64,000 bases of DNA from Chrysomallon squamiferum (Eukaryota; Mollusca; Gastropoda; Neomphalida; Peltospiridae), in NCBI GenBank assembly GCA_012295275.1, contig CM022666.1, positions 8,948,423-9,012,422 of the forward strand, written 5' to 3'. Positions 28,401 to 40,475 of this stretch are shown here, in pieces; within the stretch, counting starts at the first letter, position 1, and each line of letters starts with the position of its first letter. Both the position numbers and the translations under genes were made by a program. The notes under the pieces were generated by a model. It made no database searches, was not told the origin of the DNA, and worked only from the letters and a program-made list of their open reading frames with translations.

Positions 28401-30005
28401 AGCCATTTCATCTTCTTTGTCCACACTGGAGAAAGAGGAATCTAAATTTTACTAGATTCTAAACAACTTTTTAGTGTATCAGTTTCTTAAACTTACTTGT
28501 GCTCAATGAACAAATTGTTTAAATAAATTATACACATTTCAATATAAATAGAGAAACCAAACTTAGCTGTTAAAAAACTAATGAAATAATGAAATGATGA
28601 ATCAGTGAGATTCAGAAAACCATAATTTTTACTTTTTATGATAGTGTTTCATAAATAGAGATATAAAAAATTTATTTAGAAACCTCTTTTGTGAACAAGC
28701 GAATAACTGCACCTTTTTGGTATGCTCCAGCTATGTTACTAACTTATACTTTTTATATGTCTTTTTAAAAATTAACATAATGAGGAAGAGAAGTTCTTTG
28801 TGGATTCTTAAAGTCTTGTTTCTGTTATTGTAACAGCATATTACCATCATAATTTGTCACATATGAAAAAAAAAAGAGTAAAAATTAAGTATCTGTAATA
28901 AAAAAATTAAAATCAAAAAAACTATTTTTATTGAAAATAGTGATTAAAATAATAAAAACTTTTCGTTATTTAAAATTATAATATTTAAAGAAACTCACCC
29001 AACACCCAGTTTTGATGTAATGAGATCTTTGTATTTATAAGCTCCGCCTCCAGTCACTTTGATACATTTGTCCTTCATGAAGTCTGGTTTTAACTGGATG
29101 AGATTTTTCTGTACAAAGTCTAGACAAGTTTCTATGTATTTCGTTTCAAACTTCACAAAATGAAGTCTGATGATGACTTCTTCAGTTTCTGATATATTGT
29201 AAATATGATCAGGATCATCATTCTGAAATAACATTAACTATAATAATAACAATAACCATAACATAATAATAATAAGGGTAATAAACAAATAATAATAAAA
29301 ATTACAGTAATAATGTATTGTAATAATAATAACAACAGTGAACACTGACACACAGGTATATATACACATAGGTAGACAGACAGAAAGACAGGCAGTCGGG
29401 CAAGTAATTAAGCAGACAAGTAGACACAGAGAAATACATATAGGTAGATAAAAATGTTCATCAAAGGATGCAGCTGCATTATCTTAGTAACAACATTATC
29501 TATTCTTGCTGTTCTATGGTTGTTAATATTTTCTGAATATTCCTGTAAAAAACACCCAAGCCTTTATTTTATTATTTTACTTACTTCTTCATCAAAAACA
29601 AGAGATGTTCTTCTTTGAATTGCCGAGCAGTAAGCCAATTTAGCAAGAGAACCTCCTGGTATAAAAGAAACAGTATTTCTAATCAATGTAATTTAAACTG
29701 TTGAATACAGACTCATCTTCCATTGTTTCCATCATTTTATTATTGAATTTAATTATTATTATTATTTTATATTTATTTTTTAAACAGTTTAAGACTTAAT
29801 TTATAGAATATTTTTTTATCCATGTTATACAATTATTATTTGTGCTTTATATAATTCCAGTAGGTGCTTCAAGTGAAATTTGTTTTTAAAAAAGTAAAAT
29901 AAATTATATTTTACCAATGTCAAGTGCAAAACGTCGAGCAGTCTTTAAATTAGGAAAGAAATTTTCTGATGGTAACTCAATTGTTCTGGCATAATTTTTT
30001 GCCAT
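19440..30005 (-). CDS. PANK4: Pantothenate kinase 4-like (PanK domain + DUF89 phosphatase), 16 coding exons, 771 aa
   Basis: Two-domain CoA-pathway protein. The N-terminal half is a pantothenate kinase fold. The C-terminal DUF89 domain is a metal-dependent 4'-phosphopantetheine phosphatase in mammals. Coding exons on the minus strand are 29915-30005, 29585-29655, 28999-29222, 28242-28425, 27097-27189, 26590-26748, 25994-26182, 25348-25429, 24840-24940, 23539-23694, 22697-22809, 22154-22241, 21555-21759, 21048-21205, 20313-20482 and 19440-19671 (TAG). All junctions are GT-AG and in frame. Length 771 matches human (773). Kinase landmarks are [13 protein letters not shown] (about 27-39), [24 protein letters not shown] and [14 protein letters not shown]. 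Glu135 (DEMACLIKG) and Arg199 (FERIGG) occupy the catalytic Glu and Arg positions that are Val and Trp in human PANK4. Phosphatase metal residues Asp615, Asn616 ([11 protein letters not shown]) and Asp651 (LNDVTYSE) are present, offset by 8 from human 623/624/659. [13 protein letters not shown] and FKYEKP mark the C-terminus. Introns carry many repeats and one SINE. Confidence 0.96.
20505..20665 (+). repeat. TTG/TTA trinucleotide repeat region in PANK4 intron 15
   Basis: Mixed TTG, TTA and TTC triplets just after exon 15 coordinates; they create a polyleucine open frame on the plus strand that is not a gene. A second similar tract lies at about 20890-20945. Confidence 0.85.
21828..21985 (+). 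repeat. Tandem repeat, about 30-bp unit, in PANK4 intron 12
   Basis: At least five imperfect copies of a unit with core GTTTATTCCTAGCAATTT, separated by A/T-rich ends. Copies vary at several positions and one carries an insertion. It lies close to the exon 13 acceptor but shows no relation to exon sequence. Confidence 0.8.
22636..22660 (+). repeat. (AT)n microsatellite
   Basis: Short AT dinucleotide run in PANK4 intron 11, within a region of GTGT-rich sequence. Confidence 0.9.
22856..23190 (+). repeat. Composite tandem array with repeated ACTTAC (GTAAGT on gene strand) cores, PANK4 intron 10
   Basis: Two copies of a unit of about 63 bp containing AACTTACTCAAAAACACTGC (near 23031 and 23094) are flanked by shorter units with ATTACTTGTAGGAAAGATG and ATTTACTCAT. 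Read on the transcribed strand, several copies contain GTAAGT, the consensus 5' splice-site hexamer, deep inside the intron. No exon similarity was found. Confidence 0.7.
25687..26040 (-). repeat. Tandem array of the PANK4 exon 7 tail and its 5' splice site
   Basis: The last about 40 nt of exon 7 (encoding about [10 protein letters not shown]) and the GTGAGATATAA donor region recur in the following intron. Anchors ATATCT on the plus strand occur at 25985 (functional donor), 25916, 25852, 25792 and 25691. Each is followed by a diverged copy of CACTTTTGACCAGTAGTTAA and then a TATG/TATT-TTATGGTAAAT-like end. Spacings are 69, 64, 60 and 101 bp. Decay increases away from the exon. The intronic donors read GTTAGA, GTCAGA or GGTAGA-like, so only the outermost keeps a GT in context. 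Confidence 0.8.
27422..27617 (+). mobile_element. tRNA-derived SINE with poly-A tail, in PANK4 intron 4 (antisense)
   Basis: The 5' part is tRNA-like: an A-box match CAGCTCAAAGG (27439-27449, followed by TTAGAGCA) and a weaker B-box match GGAATCAGTCC (27481-27491), with the tRNA-like start-to-start spacing of 42. An unrelated body follows, ending in a run of 14 A (27596-27609). The element is bounded by an 11-bp direct repeat CAACAAAAACA at 27411-27421 and 27618-27628, a plausible target-site duplication, though its low complexity weakens that point. Such elements are transcribed by RNA polymerase III and mobilised by LINE reverse transcriptase. Confidence 0.6.
27904..28080 (+). repeat. Direct duplication, period 130 bp, PANK4 intron 4
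   Basis: The segment AAAGATCATGACTTTGGAGT and the next about 25 bases at 27904 recur almost exactly at 28034, with a purine-rich spacer between. The near-identity suggests a fairly recent tandem duplication. Confidence 0.85.
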
Positions 30006-30112
30006 TATTGACTGCTGTTGTTATCCAGTTCTAACTAAAGACTCATTCTCATCACAAAGATTGTTGTCTTCTCAAAACAAAATTAAAACACTTTCTTCTT
30101 TTTACAAGGTTT
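30006..30112 (-). other. PANK4 5' UTR part of the first coding exon
   Basis: On the minus strand an acceptor (TTTTGTTACAG, complement of 30113-30123) precedes about 107 nt of leader before the ATG. This implies at least one upstream non-coding exon. No in-frame ATG competes in the family alignment. Confidence 0.5.
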
Positions 30113-30237
30113 CTGTAACAAAAATATAATCATTATATTGGTTTATGTGATTACAACCGATTGAGCTAGGACTACATTATGACTAAAACTTAAAACATCC
30201 AATGTTATTTAACTCTCCACCCTTTAAGTTTATTTTA

Positions 30238-30239
30238 AA

Positions 30240-30278
<39 letters not shown>

Positions 30279-30279
30279 T
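30238..30279 (+). repeat. (ATT)n microsatellite
   Basis: About 14 ATT units upstream of PANK4. Confidence 0.9.
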
Positions 30280-31381
30280 ATGTAATTCAGTGTGAATACG
30301 GTGTTATTCAGTTTTTGCAGTAAAACATTTATAAATATTTACATGATTCAGAATGTATATAAGTAAAATAATAATAATAATAAAAATAATAATAACAGTA
30401 ATAATTTTTTTTTTTAAATTGTTAATTATATTCACTTATTTATTTGATGAATTGGAGATATTTGATATGATTAATAATAACTCATATCAGAATTAAACTG
30501 AGCTGCTGAAACTCATTTTCTTTATTCAGTTATTTGTTTTATATCGTGTTTGTTATCCGTGGCATCGTAACATTAATCTATAAAACGTATTAAGTACTGC
30601 TGGAATGTTGTAGAGCGGTATGGAACTTCAAAAATTACAAAATACGTATTTCTTTTATTATTCATGTATATAATGATGTTACATATTATTGTAAATTTAT
30701 TTCACGTTATCGTCCAAAAACTAATTATTTTTTTTCTTTTGTTTTATTTCGAAACATACTGAATAATTAAATTCATACATTAAAATCCAATGAATGTGAA
30801 GATAAATATCTTGGCTTCTTTTCGGTTAGTTTATGTATATCATCTGTCCCATTTTGTAATACTAATAACTAATGGCTGACGTCGAAATAATGACAGCCGT
30901 CCCAAATAAGTAATTGCCAGTTTGTACGATCGTTTTAAGTCATCGCATCTGGAATTGTAATTCTGTTTTGCTTATTTCATCTTAAATGCAACCGCAGGTT
31001 CGTTCCATTGTTGTTGTTTTCTATGGACCTTTGAACCCTTGACTGATACCTAATCCGTTTTACGTGAAATTACCGATAAAATAAAACACAAGGAAATATT
31101 TATCACTAGTACCAAACCATGTGCTATTAAGGTACGAAATAGCCTATATTTATGTTCTCGAATCCTGACTGACTTGAAGCCAGTCAACGAACGTCACATT
31201 TGTAATAAAATACAAATAAACCTTGTTGTATATCGATTTTAATATTTAAATATTTAGAAATATTTATATTATTTACTTTTATTAAATATCATTCGTTTTT
31301 TGTATCATTAGTTTCTTGTATTTCCAGAATAAATTTAATAAAAACTTCGAATAATAATAATAAAATAAAAGAAAATCTTAC

Positions 31382-31430
31382 CGCGCGAAGATCTAGCCGT
31401 TCAAACCTCGCGTAACAGTCATATTATAAC
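31382..31430 (-). other. Candidate non-coding first exon of PANK4
   Basis: A small island with several CpG dinucleotides ends in CGCGCG followed by GTAAGATTTTC on the minus strand, a good 5' splice site. It lies 1.27 kb upstream of the leader acceptor at 30113, and such CpG-bearing sequence is rare in this window. Assignment is by position only. Confidence 0.35.
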
Positions 31431-31440
31431 ACTAAATTAA

Positions 31441-31473
<33 letters not shown>

Positions 31474-31833
31474 TAAAAGACAACTGACAAAAATCGATCA
31501 ATAAATATAAAATTTGATTCTTCTGCTTCCCAGACGAGAACCCAAGCTGTCACCACTCGCGCAGCAAACTTTAACACTAAAGGAAATTATATATGTTTTA
31601 TTATTATTATTATTAAAAAATAAAGCACAAAAAAACCCACATTGCCAACCTCACCCCGTAAAAAAAAAAAAAAAAAAAAAAAAAACAAAAAAATAAATAA
31701 ATATTTACAAATCTATTTTCGAAATTCAATAAAATAAATGAAAATCTGAATATTGTTTTGCCCAAATCAACCCAACGACTAATAATAATGTTAGTGATAA
31801 TAACAGTAAAATTATGGTATTAAAGGGAGGTGG

Positions 31834-31835
<2 letters not shown>

Positions 31836-31882
<47 letters not shown>
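31836..31882 (+). repeat. (AAT)n microsatellite
   Basis: About 15 AAT units in the gap between PANK4 and TMEM164. Confidence 0.9.
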
Positions 31883-31883
<1 letters not shown>

Positions 31884-32194
31884 AATAAAGTACCTTATAA
31901 CGAATCTAACTGGTTCCAGAGCCTCGTTCGTTGTAGGGTTCTTTCATTATATGGTCCATTCAAATAAATGTTATAAGTGGTAATAGGTGCCAGGCCCCCA
32001 AATATATCCTGTTAGAAATGACAAATATTTTTGAATAGTGAACTAACTATATAATCGTAGATTCAAAGAATATCACTTTATCTTACTTTACTGTTGTTGA
32101 GCTTGTTGGAAAGGAGGCAGAGGAGATGGGAAGGGGAGAATTACTGAGAAGAGAATGAAGAAGAGCTATCATCCTTCATAGCCCTCTTTGGTGA

Positions 32195-32350
32195 CTGTCC
32201 TACAGGCATTTCGTCTGTATTTCTGGACCTTATAAAAGTGGACACTCAGTGTGTCATTAAAAATATTAAGGCACCAACATCAGATGATATTCCTTAACAA
32301 TTTTGGAAAGTTTATTCTAGCATAAAGCATATTTCAATTCTTCGGCTGGA
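32195..32350 (+). pseudogene. Decayed LINE reverse-transcriptase fragment (possible)
   Basis: One plus-strand frame reads CVIKNIKAPTSDDIP, a stop, then QFWKVYSSI. This resembles the conserved start of the non-LTR reverse transcriptase domain (pattern of the type I..MK..KAPG.DGIP.EFWK). No intact reading frame, endonuclease or tail was found, so it would be a short dead relic. The similarity is judged by eye. Confidence 0.35.
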
Positions 32351-34193
32351 ACAACATAGCTTTGTTCCTTGTCCTCATCCTCCCCGACTCTTCAGAAATA
32401 TTCTTCCGTGTTCGTTGTGCGTTCGTTTTGGGGTTCTGAGATTCATAGGTAAAACCGCCCGTTATAGGAATATTCGTAGTATAATCCACTGGTTATAGGA
32501 TACTCCACTGTAATAATAATAATAATATTATTATTATTATTACTGAGAAGATGCTGACGGAGGACGATCTACGAACGTGGCCACTATTGTTTGGAATTAT
32601 TTGTTATAATTATTATTATTTTATTATAATTTTATTTGTTTATTTATTTATTTTGTTATTATTTAATCTATGGGTGCATTTCTTTACTTGTAAATTCAAT
32701 ATATAATAACTTGTTCTAACTGAATATGCTTCTTTAAAAAGAAAAATAATATTTAAAAAACAACAAAAAACGGGGGGGGGGAAAGAAACGAAGGGACGTA
32801 ACTCTGAAGCGTTTTATATGCAGCAATATATTTAGTGGACGAACAATATATTCTGCCAAATATTTAAAACTGTTTTATTGTGCTGCATGATCATACCTAT
32901 TGAAACTGAAAATAAGAAATTTTACCCGAACTTTTTAGCTGTTCCCTGTTTTATTTATTTATTTATTTATTTATTTTATTTATTTATTTATTAATGAAAT
33001 GATATTTCTGAGATCTTCCAAAATTTGTTAACTTTTCATCAGTGTCATTGTTTGATGGGGACAGCAGTTATCCAGTAAGTGCCCTTTTTACAGAGTAGTT
33101 CCTCTTTGTAGCTGAATATTTAAAAAAATATTCATTAATATTTACATTAATATTCATTAATGTCGATTTGAAGCTGAGCATTTTAAAGAGGAAACTCACC
33201 ATCATGAGATAATTTTAATACTTATATTTTTTAACAATCTGCCTCTGGCATAATTTATTTTATTATTATTACATCATCATCAGGAGCAGCAGCACTGATG
33301 TTATTTAAAACACTAGAATTTGCTATAAAACTGTTGCTGAATTTTCATGTTTCCATTTATTTTATCAAATTATCCCATTCACCATAAAAAATTCATTTAT
33401 TAAATGATTTAAGATATATGTATGTAGTCACATACTGTTATTTATTTCATTTTATTTATTACTAATATTACTTAATACAAATTTCTCCATGACTCAAGTG
33501 AGACCTAATACATATTAATCTTTGTTTCTGAAATAATTTAGCTCATTTCAGTTATGGTTTAATTTCAAAGTCTATAAAGATTTTGCCAAGTGTTAACGTT
33601 TTTTTTATTTTGTTATATTTATTTTATTTATTTATTTTTTTTAAACTTTGTTTTTGTTTTTCACTTTTCTTCTTAATATTAGCGTGTTTGATTTTAAACT
33701 GACTTTCAGTCATTTTTAGTTCATATTATTTTCTGTCATATAACCAGTGCACTAATAAAGATAGTATATTTGAATTCTGTAGAGTTGCTTATGAAAGACC
33801 TTTCACTTTTGTTCAATAAAAACAATCCATACAGCAAATGTCTGCTTCAGTATCATAATGGAAAAAAAAAAAAAATTAATAATAATAATAATTTTAAAAA
33901 ACTGTATCACTAAATAGTATCTCATTAATATTAAAATTACCTTTGATACAAAAAACACAACAAACACAGCTAATGGCAAAAAAAATGTAATTTTCAAATA
34001 CTGATTGTACAATTTACAAATGAAACCAATGACCTTCACCCAAGGGTAAATGTCCCTAACCACTGAGCTTCAATGAAAATCAGATAAAGGACAAATCTTT
34101 TGAAGGTCAATACACCTTATCAAAGATGAAATATAAATTACATCAAAAACTCTATAACTTCTATTGTGAATTGAATTAACACAGAGTTCAGCA

Positions 34194-34194
<1 letters not shown>

Positions 34195-34231
<37 letters not shown>
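34195..34231 (+). repeat. (AT)n microsatellite
   Basis: About 18 AT units. Confidence 0.95.
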
Positions 34232-34237
<6 letters not shown>

Positions 34238-34750
34238 CATTTAACAAAGGAATGTTGATTTTTTTGTTAATTGTTACTATTACACAAAGGCATGAAAACT
34301 ATTTTAAACAAGAAATAATAATATTAAATACAACAGTAACACAGGATATGAATGACAGAAGATTAAATGGAAGTCCTGAATAGTTAATTAAGTGAAAAAT
34401 CAGTGTCATTAGTAACAATGGACAGTAATTGTTAACTTTAATAAAATATTGTTGTATATAAATGTATGTATGTATGTATATATTTATGAGTGTGTTTACA
34501 TGCACACACACATATACAGTGTACAGGGACATATGTTTATATTATCATTTATTTGTATACATGTATACATACAAACCAAATTAAGTACATTATAAAAAAA
34601 AAATTAATTTAAAAAAAATTATTTTTCTTGATCTACAAACAAATAATAATAATAATAAATAAATAAATAAATAAAATAAAATAAAATTTTGCAATACTTT
34701 AATCACTAATGATAGAAATATCAATATGTATTTGACTAAATGAAAAATAA

Positions 34751-34874
34751 AAAAATTGACAATTTCTAACATGTTTACATCACTGTAAAATTTAAATTAT
34801 CATTAATAATTTAAAAATTGACAATTTCTAACATGTTTACATCACTGTAAAATTTAAATTATCATTAATAATTT
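34751..34874 (+). repeat. Perfect 62-bp tandem duplication
   Basis: Two adjacent copies (34751-34812 and 34813-34874) beginning AAAAATTGACAATTTCTAAC show no visible difference, which implies a recent event or an assembly artefact. Confidence 0.95.
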
Positions 34875-37284
34875 ACAAATTAACAACTATGTATTTAACT
34901 GTAAACAATATATTACCGTATTAGATTTACCCCAAAAATTAAACTGTAAATAATTTACTACAAGGTTAACCTTAATTTTAATTTAATATACTAGTGTCAA
35001 TACACATGTAAATTTTTCTTACTATTACAATAAAATGAACTATAAATGCAAACTGTACATGTAATTGTTGTAAATAAAAAGCATTAACAAAAATAGTAAT
35101 GACTGTAATAGTATTAATATTAATAACTATTAAGTAAAAATATTAAAAATATTATTATTGTCACTAATAATAATAAAAAATAAGGATTATAAATGTAATG
35201 GTAAATTCATTAATTACTCTAATAGTTATACCAAAAATTTAATGTTAGTAATAATGTTAATAATAATAACAATATTTTCAGTCGCAACTTGTAATAGTAT
35301 TGTAATAATTATGATAATAAAAAACAAAGGTAATAATTACACAAAAATGTAACAACAGTAGGTAAAAACATTTTTTTATGATTTGTTTTCTGATAATATT
35401 GCACAATATTTATTTACTAGAATCAATCAATCTAACTGGGCATGTAAATCTCTCTCTAGCACTTCCTTGACACAAAATAAATTGCACGGCATATTTCAAT
35501 AAACATAACTTAAAAACGAAATGGTGGCAGTGGACACAAACAATATACATAAATTCTTTAAATACTTTAAAAAAAAATGATTGTTATTATTTCATTTTTG
35601 AGTGTACATGGTGTGTTAATCTAACAAAAAGCCTATTTATATTTTGTGTGTACAGTAACAGCTTTATTTCTTCCTCGAATAGCTGTTTATTAGTTATTCT
35701 TAAACTTTAAGAGAGCCTTAATTAAGGCTGGAAACTTTCAAGTAATAATTATATTTATGCCATGACACCAACCTTTGCTACTAATAAAGTTTGATCATAT
35801 AACATCCCCAATAATAATTTATTTTTGAACTGTACCTGTAATGGTTTGGTTAAACAAAAATAAAGGATGGACAAAAATCAAAGTAATTATTTTATCCACT
35901 ACTGGAGAGGAAGATAATATAACACTGGAAAAATTCCTTTTTGTATTTATCTCTATTTGAAAAAAAAAAATTTAATTATTTTGATTTACTTATTTATTTA
36001 TTTATTTTTACATTTGTTTGTTTTTTTAAATTGTTATTACTATAATTATTTTTAATGTCATGAGTCAGATAGGAAAATTGTAGATTCTCTGAGTATTTGC
36101 AGATATGTAACTTTTCTTAGCTTATTAATAGTAAGGGCTGGTTTCCACAGACTAATAAATAAATCATTAAATTATTCATATTTTTTTTTTTTTTAAATAT
36201 GAATTTTAGCTATTTATTAGGACCACCAACATGTACACTTAAAAAGGCAAAAATTAACCGGCATGCCATGAAAGCAAACAAAAGTAATAAAGTACAGCAA
36301 TTTAAGACAACATGAAACTTTTTAAAAGTTAAAAATTCCAAATGAAGCTTTTCAAACTGTATGAATAGCTTTGGTAATTAATTTGTGAAAGAAAACACAA
36401 AAAGATAAAACTTTTATGTACAGGAGAAAAACAACACAAGAAAGCAAAATTACCCACATAAACTGTTTTAAAAAATAATAATAACAATCTGTTCTTAATA
36501 AGAAATGAAAGGAAAAAAAGCTGACAGAATCATAGTGAACTTTCACTCCGTAACAAGATTTACAAATAGCTAGTTGATTGATGAATTAAACTTTAAAAAA
36601 AAATTAAATAAAATTAAATAAAACACAAAACTGATGAATATTTGTATGAATGTTTATCAGTGTAACTATCTGATAGTTAATAAATACGGGTAAAAACACA
36701 AATATGTAATTAATTAACACACACACACACACGTGGCTGAACAGTTAATAAATAATATTTTATAAATTCGAATCTATCTCATTTAGTGGAGAGAAAAAAA
36801 TGTATAGCACTGTTCTTTTATTTACTATAAATCTGAGTATTTTGTCCTTGGTAGGTATATATATATATAGGTAGGTAGATAGATAGATAGATATGGGAAA
36901 AAGGTAAAACAAATAAAACAGAGATCCAGACATGGAAAGCATACATACCAGGGAAAGGGGTAAGTTAGAACCAGACTAATTCAGTAATCTTGTAATAAGA
37001 AAATATTAAAATCTTCATATTAAATGATTAATAATACTTCAAATTGTGAGTCAGTAAATGAAAAACAAAGTTAATATCAACAACAATTAAAAAAATCTAA
37101 CTTCCAAAACTGACTGGAATTCATTCATTCTGAATAATAAATGAATTCATAAATAAATGTGTGATATTAAAGCATACATAATTCAGTGTTATGACAAATT
37201 CAATGAAATCACCACAATCACAAAACTGAAAAAAAAAAAAAATATATATATATAATTTAAAAATTAAGCACTTTTAGAACACAT

Positions 37285-37440
37285 ATTTTTATTTATTTAT
37301 ATTGGCCATTACTTCAACTTATTTACAATGAACTGTGGTTCTGCTTTATTTATTTATAATGAATTCTAGTTCAGCTTTATTTACAAAATAGTTCAATATT
37401 ATTTATTTATTTATTTAATATTGGACATTACTTTAATTAT
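37285..37440 (+). repeat. Degenerate tandem repeats with ATATTGG(C/A)CATTACTT and TTCAGCTTTATTTA cores
   Basis: Two copies of ATTGGCCATTACTTCAA / ATTGGACATTACTTTAA bracket three copies of a TTC(T)GCTTTATTTA-like unit. Confidence 0.6.
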
Positions 37441-37666
37441 TTAATTACTGACTATCAAGTTAAAATCATCCTGTTTATTAATTAACATAAACAAAATTAC
37501 ATTCAAAGTGACAAAAATATGGGCATGTATAAATATTTTTTACAATCTTGGATCACATTTTTCTGATGTAAATTCAAAGTTTGTGCATGTTGTCAAAAAT
37601 TTCAAAATGGATTTATATGAGTTTACAAAAAATATTAATAAAAATAATTTTAGAACATAGAGAAAA

Positions 37667-37701
<35 letters not shown>

Positions 37702-39204
37702 AGGTTTAGTAAGTTTTCTATGGTCCTCATTTTAACAAGAAAAAGACAGACAATCCCTGTGTCATGTGGCTCAGGAAAAAATTTATTTCCTTATTTATCT
37801 TTCATAAATTTTCATTTAAATGTGTTTTCAGAAATAATTAAAATACATTGACAGCTTATGAAATTATGATATAAAGACACAAAAAAAAGAAAGAAAAAAG
37901 AAGTTTATATTGAAATAAGATTAAATATTGCATCAGAATCAATTTAACAAATAAAAAAATATGTCTTTCTAAATTAAGATGTCATTCATAAAGCACACAC
38001 AGTTTGTTATATTTACATGAAAGGATTAAATATCTCAAATGTCATCACATTAGCACACCTATACTGTACATCTGAACACCACAGTTTATTTTGTACATTT
38101 AAACATCACTACACCTCCATGTAAATATTGTGCAAACTGAAACATAATAGTTAACTTCAAACATGGATTCTTTAAATCTGAACAACTTATATGACATTAT
38201 TTTATGTATTTGAACATTATAAATTTAATACTGCAGTGTTTTTTAAAAGTATTTATTATAATATCTCTATTCTGCCAGCAAATCCTATCCCTACACTGGC
38301 TCATCCTTTATTACAGAATCTTACAATTCCACCATTTGTATTTAACTTACTTCATTCCTTCCCACATGTATGTATTTTATGATGTACCTCTGTATTCTGT
38401 AATCATGGACATATCTATGGAAAATGGTGTCTTGTGACTAGCACTGAAATTGCACCCTTGTCCAAACATCTGACATCCATTTTTCAGATAACTTTACCAT
38501 ACAATTAGCTTAAAAAGCCAGTCAAGTTTAATAAAAGTTCTCAGTGGCACCCAGGAAAATGCCCCATACTTGGCATACTTAGATATGTCACTGTCTTTGA
38601 CCTCTGAATTAGGTAATCTTTGAGAAGAGTAAGGGGTTGTAGTAAAAAACAGCCGGATTAACGAATAAAATGCTAAACTTCCTTAATATTACATGTTTTT
38701 ATCACATAAATAAATAAAACAGAGGTGAACATTGAATTCTGTATCTACATAAATGACCCCACCTGCTAAAACTTGTGTTCTGAGTTTTCAAATTAAATTA
38801 ATTTTTACAGATTTCAAAAGAGAATTCATATTCTTTTTCAAATGGTATACAAAATAAATAAAACTGCCTACTGATGATTTACAAGTACTGGTAATTCAAT
38901 TTTAAATAGTAAATGCAGAAAATTATATTCTAGAAATTGGCTAAATATAATCTTGTTTTAAAAAGTAACAACAGAAGGTAGGGGTAGGTTCTTTTTGTGT
39001 ATATGTGTGTGTAATGAGAAAATGACATTTTAGAGAAATTAATCTTGAATAGAAAATCAGCATAAGCTAATTAAATTGAAATTATTATTTTTATTTTTTT
39101 AAATTAGTAATTTTTACTTTGATACTATCTATTTATATTGGGCCTAATATCAGTGCAATCAGTTTTAGCAGGTAGGAACACATATAAATGAAAACACAAA
39201 AACA

Positions 39205-39315
39205 TAATCTTAAAAATCTGGATGTCCACATTACGTATGATTAATTACACACCATGTAAATAAGTGATGTTAAGATAATCTAAAAATCCGGATATTCACA
39301 TTATGTTCAGTTATC
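39205..39315 (+). repeat. Imperfect tandem duplication, about 70-bp period
   Basis: ATCTTAAAAATCTGGATGTC with its CACATTACGT continuation is repeated as ATCTAAAAATCCGGATATTC with CACATTATGT downstream. Confidence 0.65.
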
Positions 39316-40475
39316 AGAGTATGTGAAAAACCACATATTCATACTAGTTACAAATTTATCTACATATTAAAACATACTAGCCAAGGTCTATATTAAATGT
39401 AATTAGTTAAATATAAATGTGTGTGTGTGTGTATGAAAAAATAAAATAATATTAGTAACAATAATCCAATTATAAATAATACTATAAATTCAATATTTTT
39501 ATTTTTATTTTTTATTTTAAACGTTACCCAAGTTGTCTCCTAATGTTTACAGCAAGATAAGTATTTTCATTTATACAGTTTATTTAGTTCATTTTAGTAA
39601 TGAAATTTCTTTCTTTCTTTCTTTCATTTCTTTTTCTTTATTTTTTTAAAATTATTTCATTTCATTTCATACTATAACTTTTTCTTATTTATTTTTTTTC
39701 AATTTTTTCTATTAAATGATTACATTTTTGCATCTGAGAGAAAACTTTAAAAAAAGGAAATATTCAAACTATGCTATGTATGAATGTCATTAAAATGTTA
39801 GTGCTAGTAAATTTTACTTAACTTTTTTTTATTATTATTTTTTTAAACTTGCAGTGTGGTAATTTATCAGTTAATATTTGGTCCCATTGTTCCAAATGTC
39901 CTTAATAGAACCATATATATATATACACACACACAAACATACACATATATATTTTTAAATTAGTTTTCCCTCTGAATTAGGAGTTTCTTAACAATAAATA
40001 AAATAATAAATATTTGAACAAAAGGAGGTATTCAGCTCTTTAAAGCTATAAATTATGAACATTGTAAATTCTAAATGTTGGTAATAAAAAGACAGGGTGG
40101 GGGAAATAATCAAAACAATAACACTGACGATTTCAATACTGCAGAAACGTCAATACTGAAATTTAATTTTAAGTTTTACTGTAAAAAAATCTGTTTATTT
40201 TTTAAAATATTCTATTAATCTTTAATTATCTGAAATTGTTGATGCTAAAAAAAATAACTTTTTTTTTTTTTTTTTACCTTAAATAATTTAAATAAAACCC
40301 AAAACAACCCAACTATACAAAACATAAAATCACAGTTAACTTTCTTCGATTAAATGTTTTACACAACCGACAACAGGCAATGCTAAATTACATAACAGAA
40401 CAACAACAAGATATAGAAAAATGTAAGAAAACAAACAAACAAAAAGAATAAAAAATTTGTCTACGCAACCAAGCT

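Larger units (their letters stand above)
31883..40475. other. Gene-free interval between TMEM164 3' end and PANK4 upstream region
   Basis: About 8.6 kb without a recognised exon. The part next to 40475 should be TMEM164 3' UTR. The interval holds AT dinucleotides (34195-34231), AAAT/ATTT tetranucleotides (about 32950-32995 and 37668-37702), a perfect 62-bp duplication at 34751, a run of about 9 G near 32772 and several degenerate tandem repeats. Confidence 0.6.
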
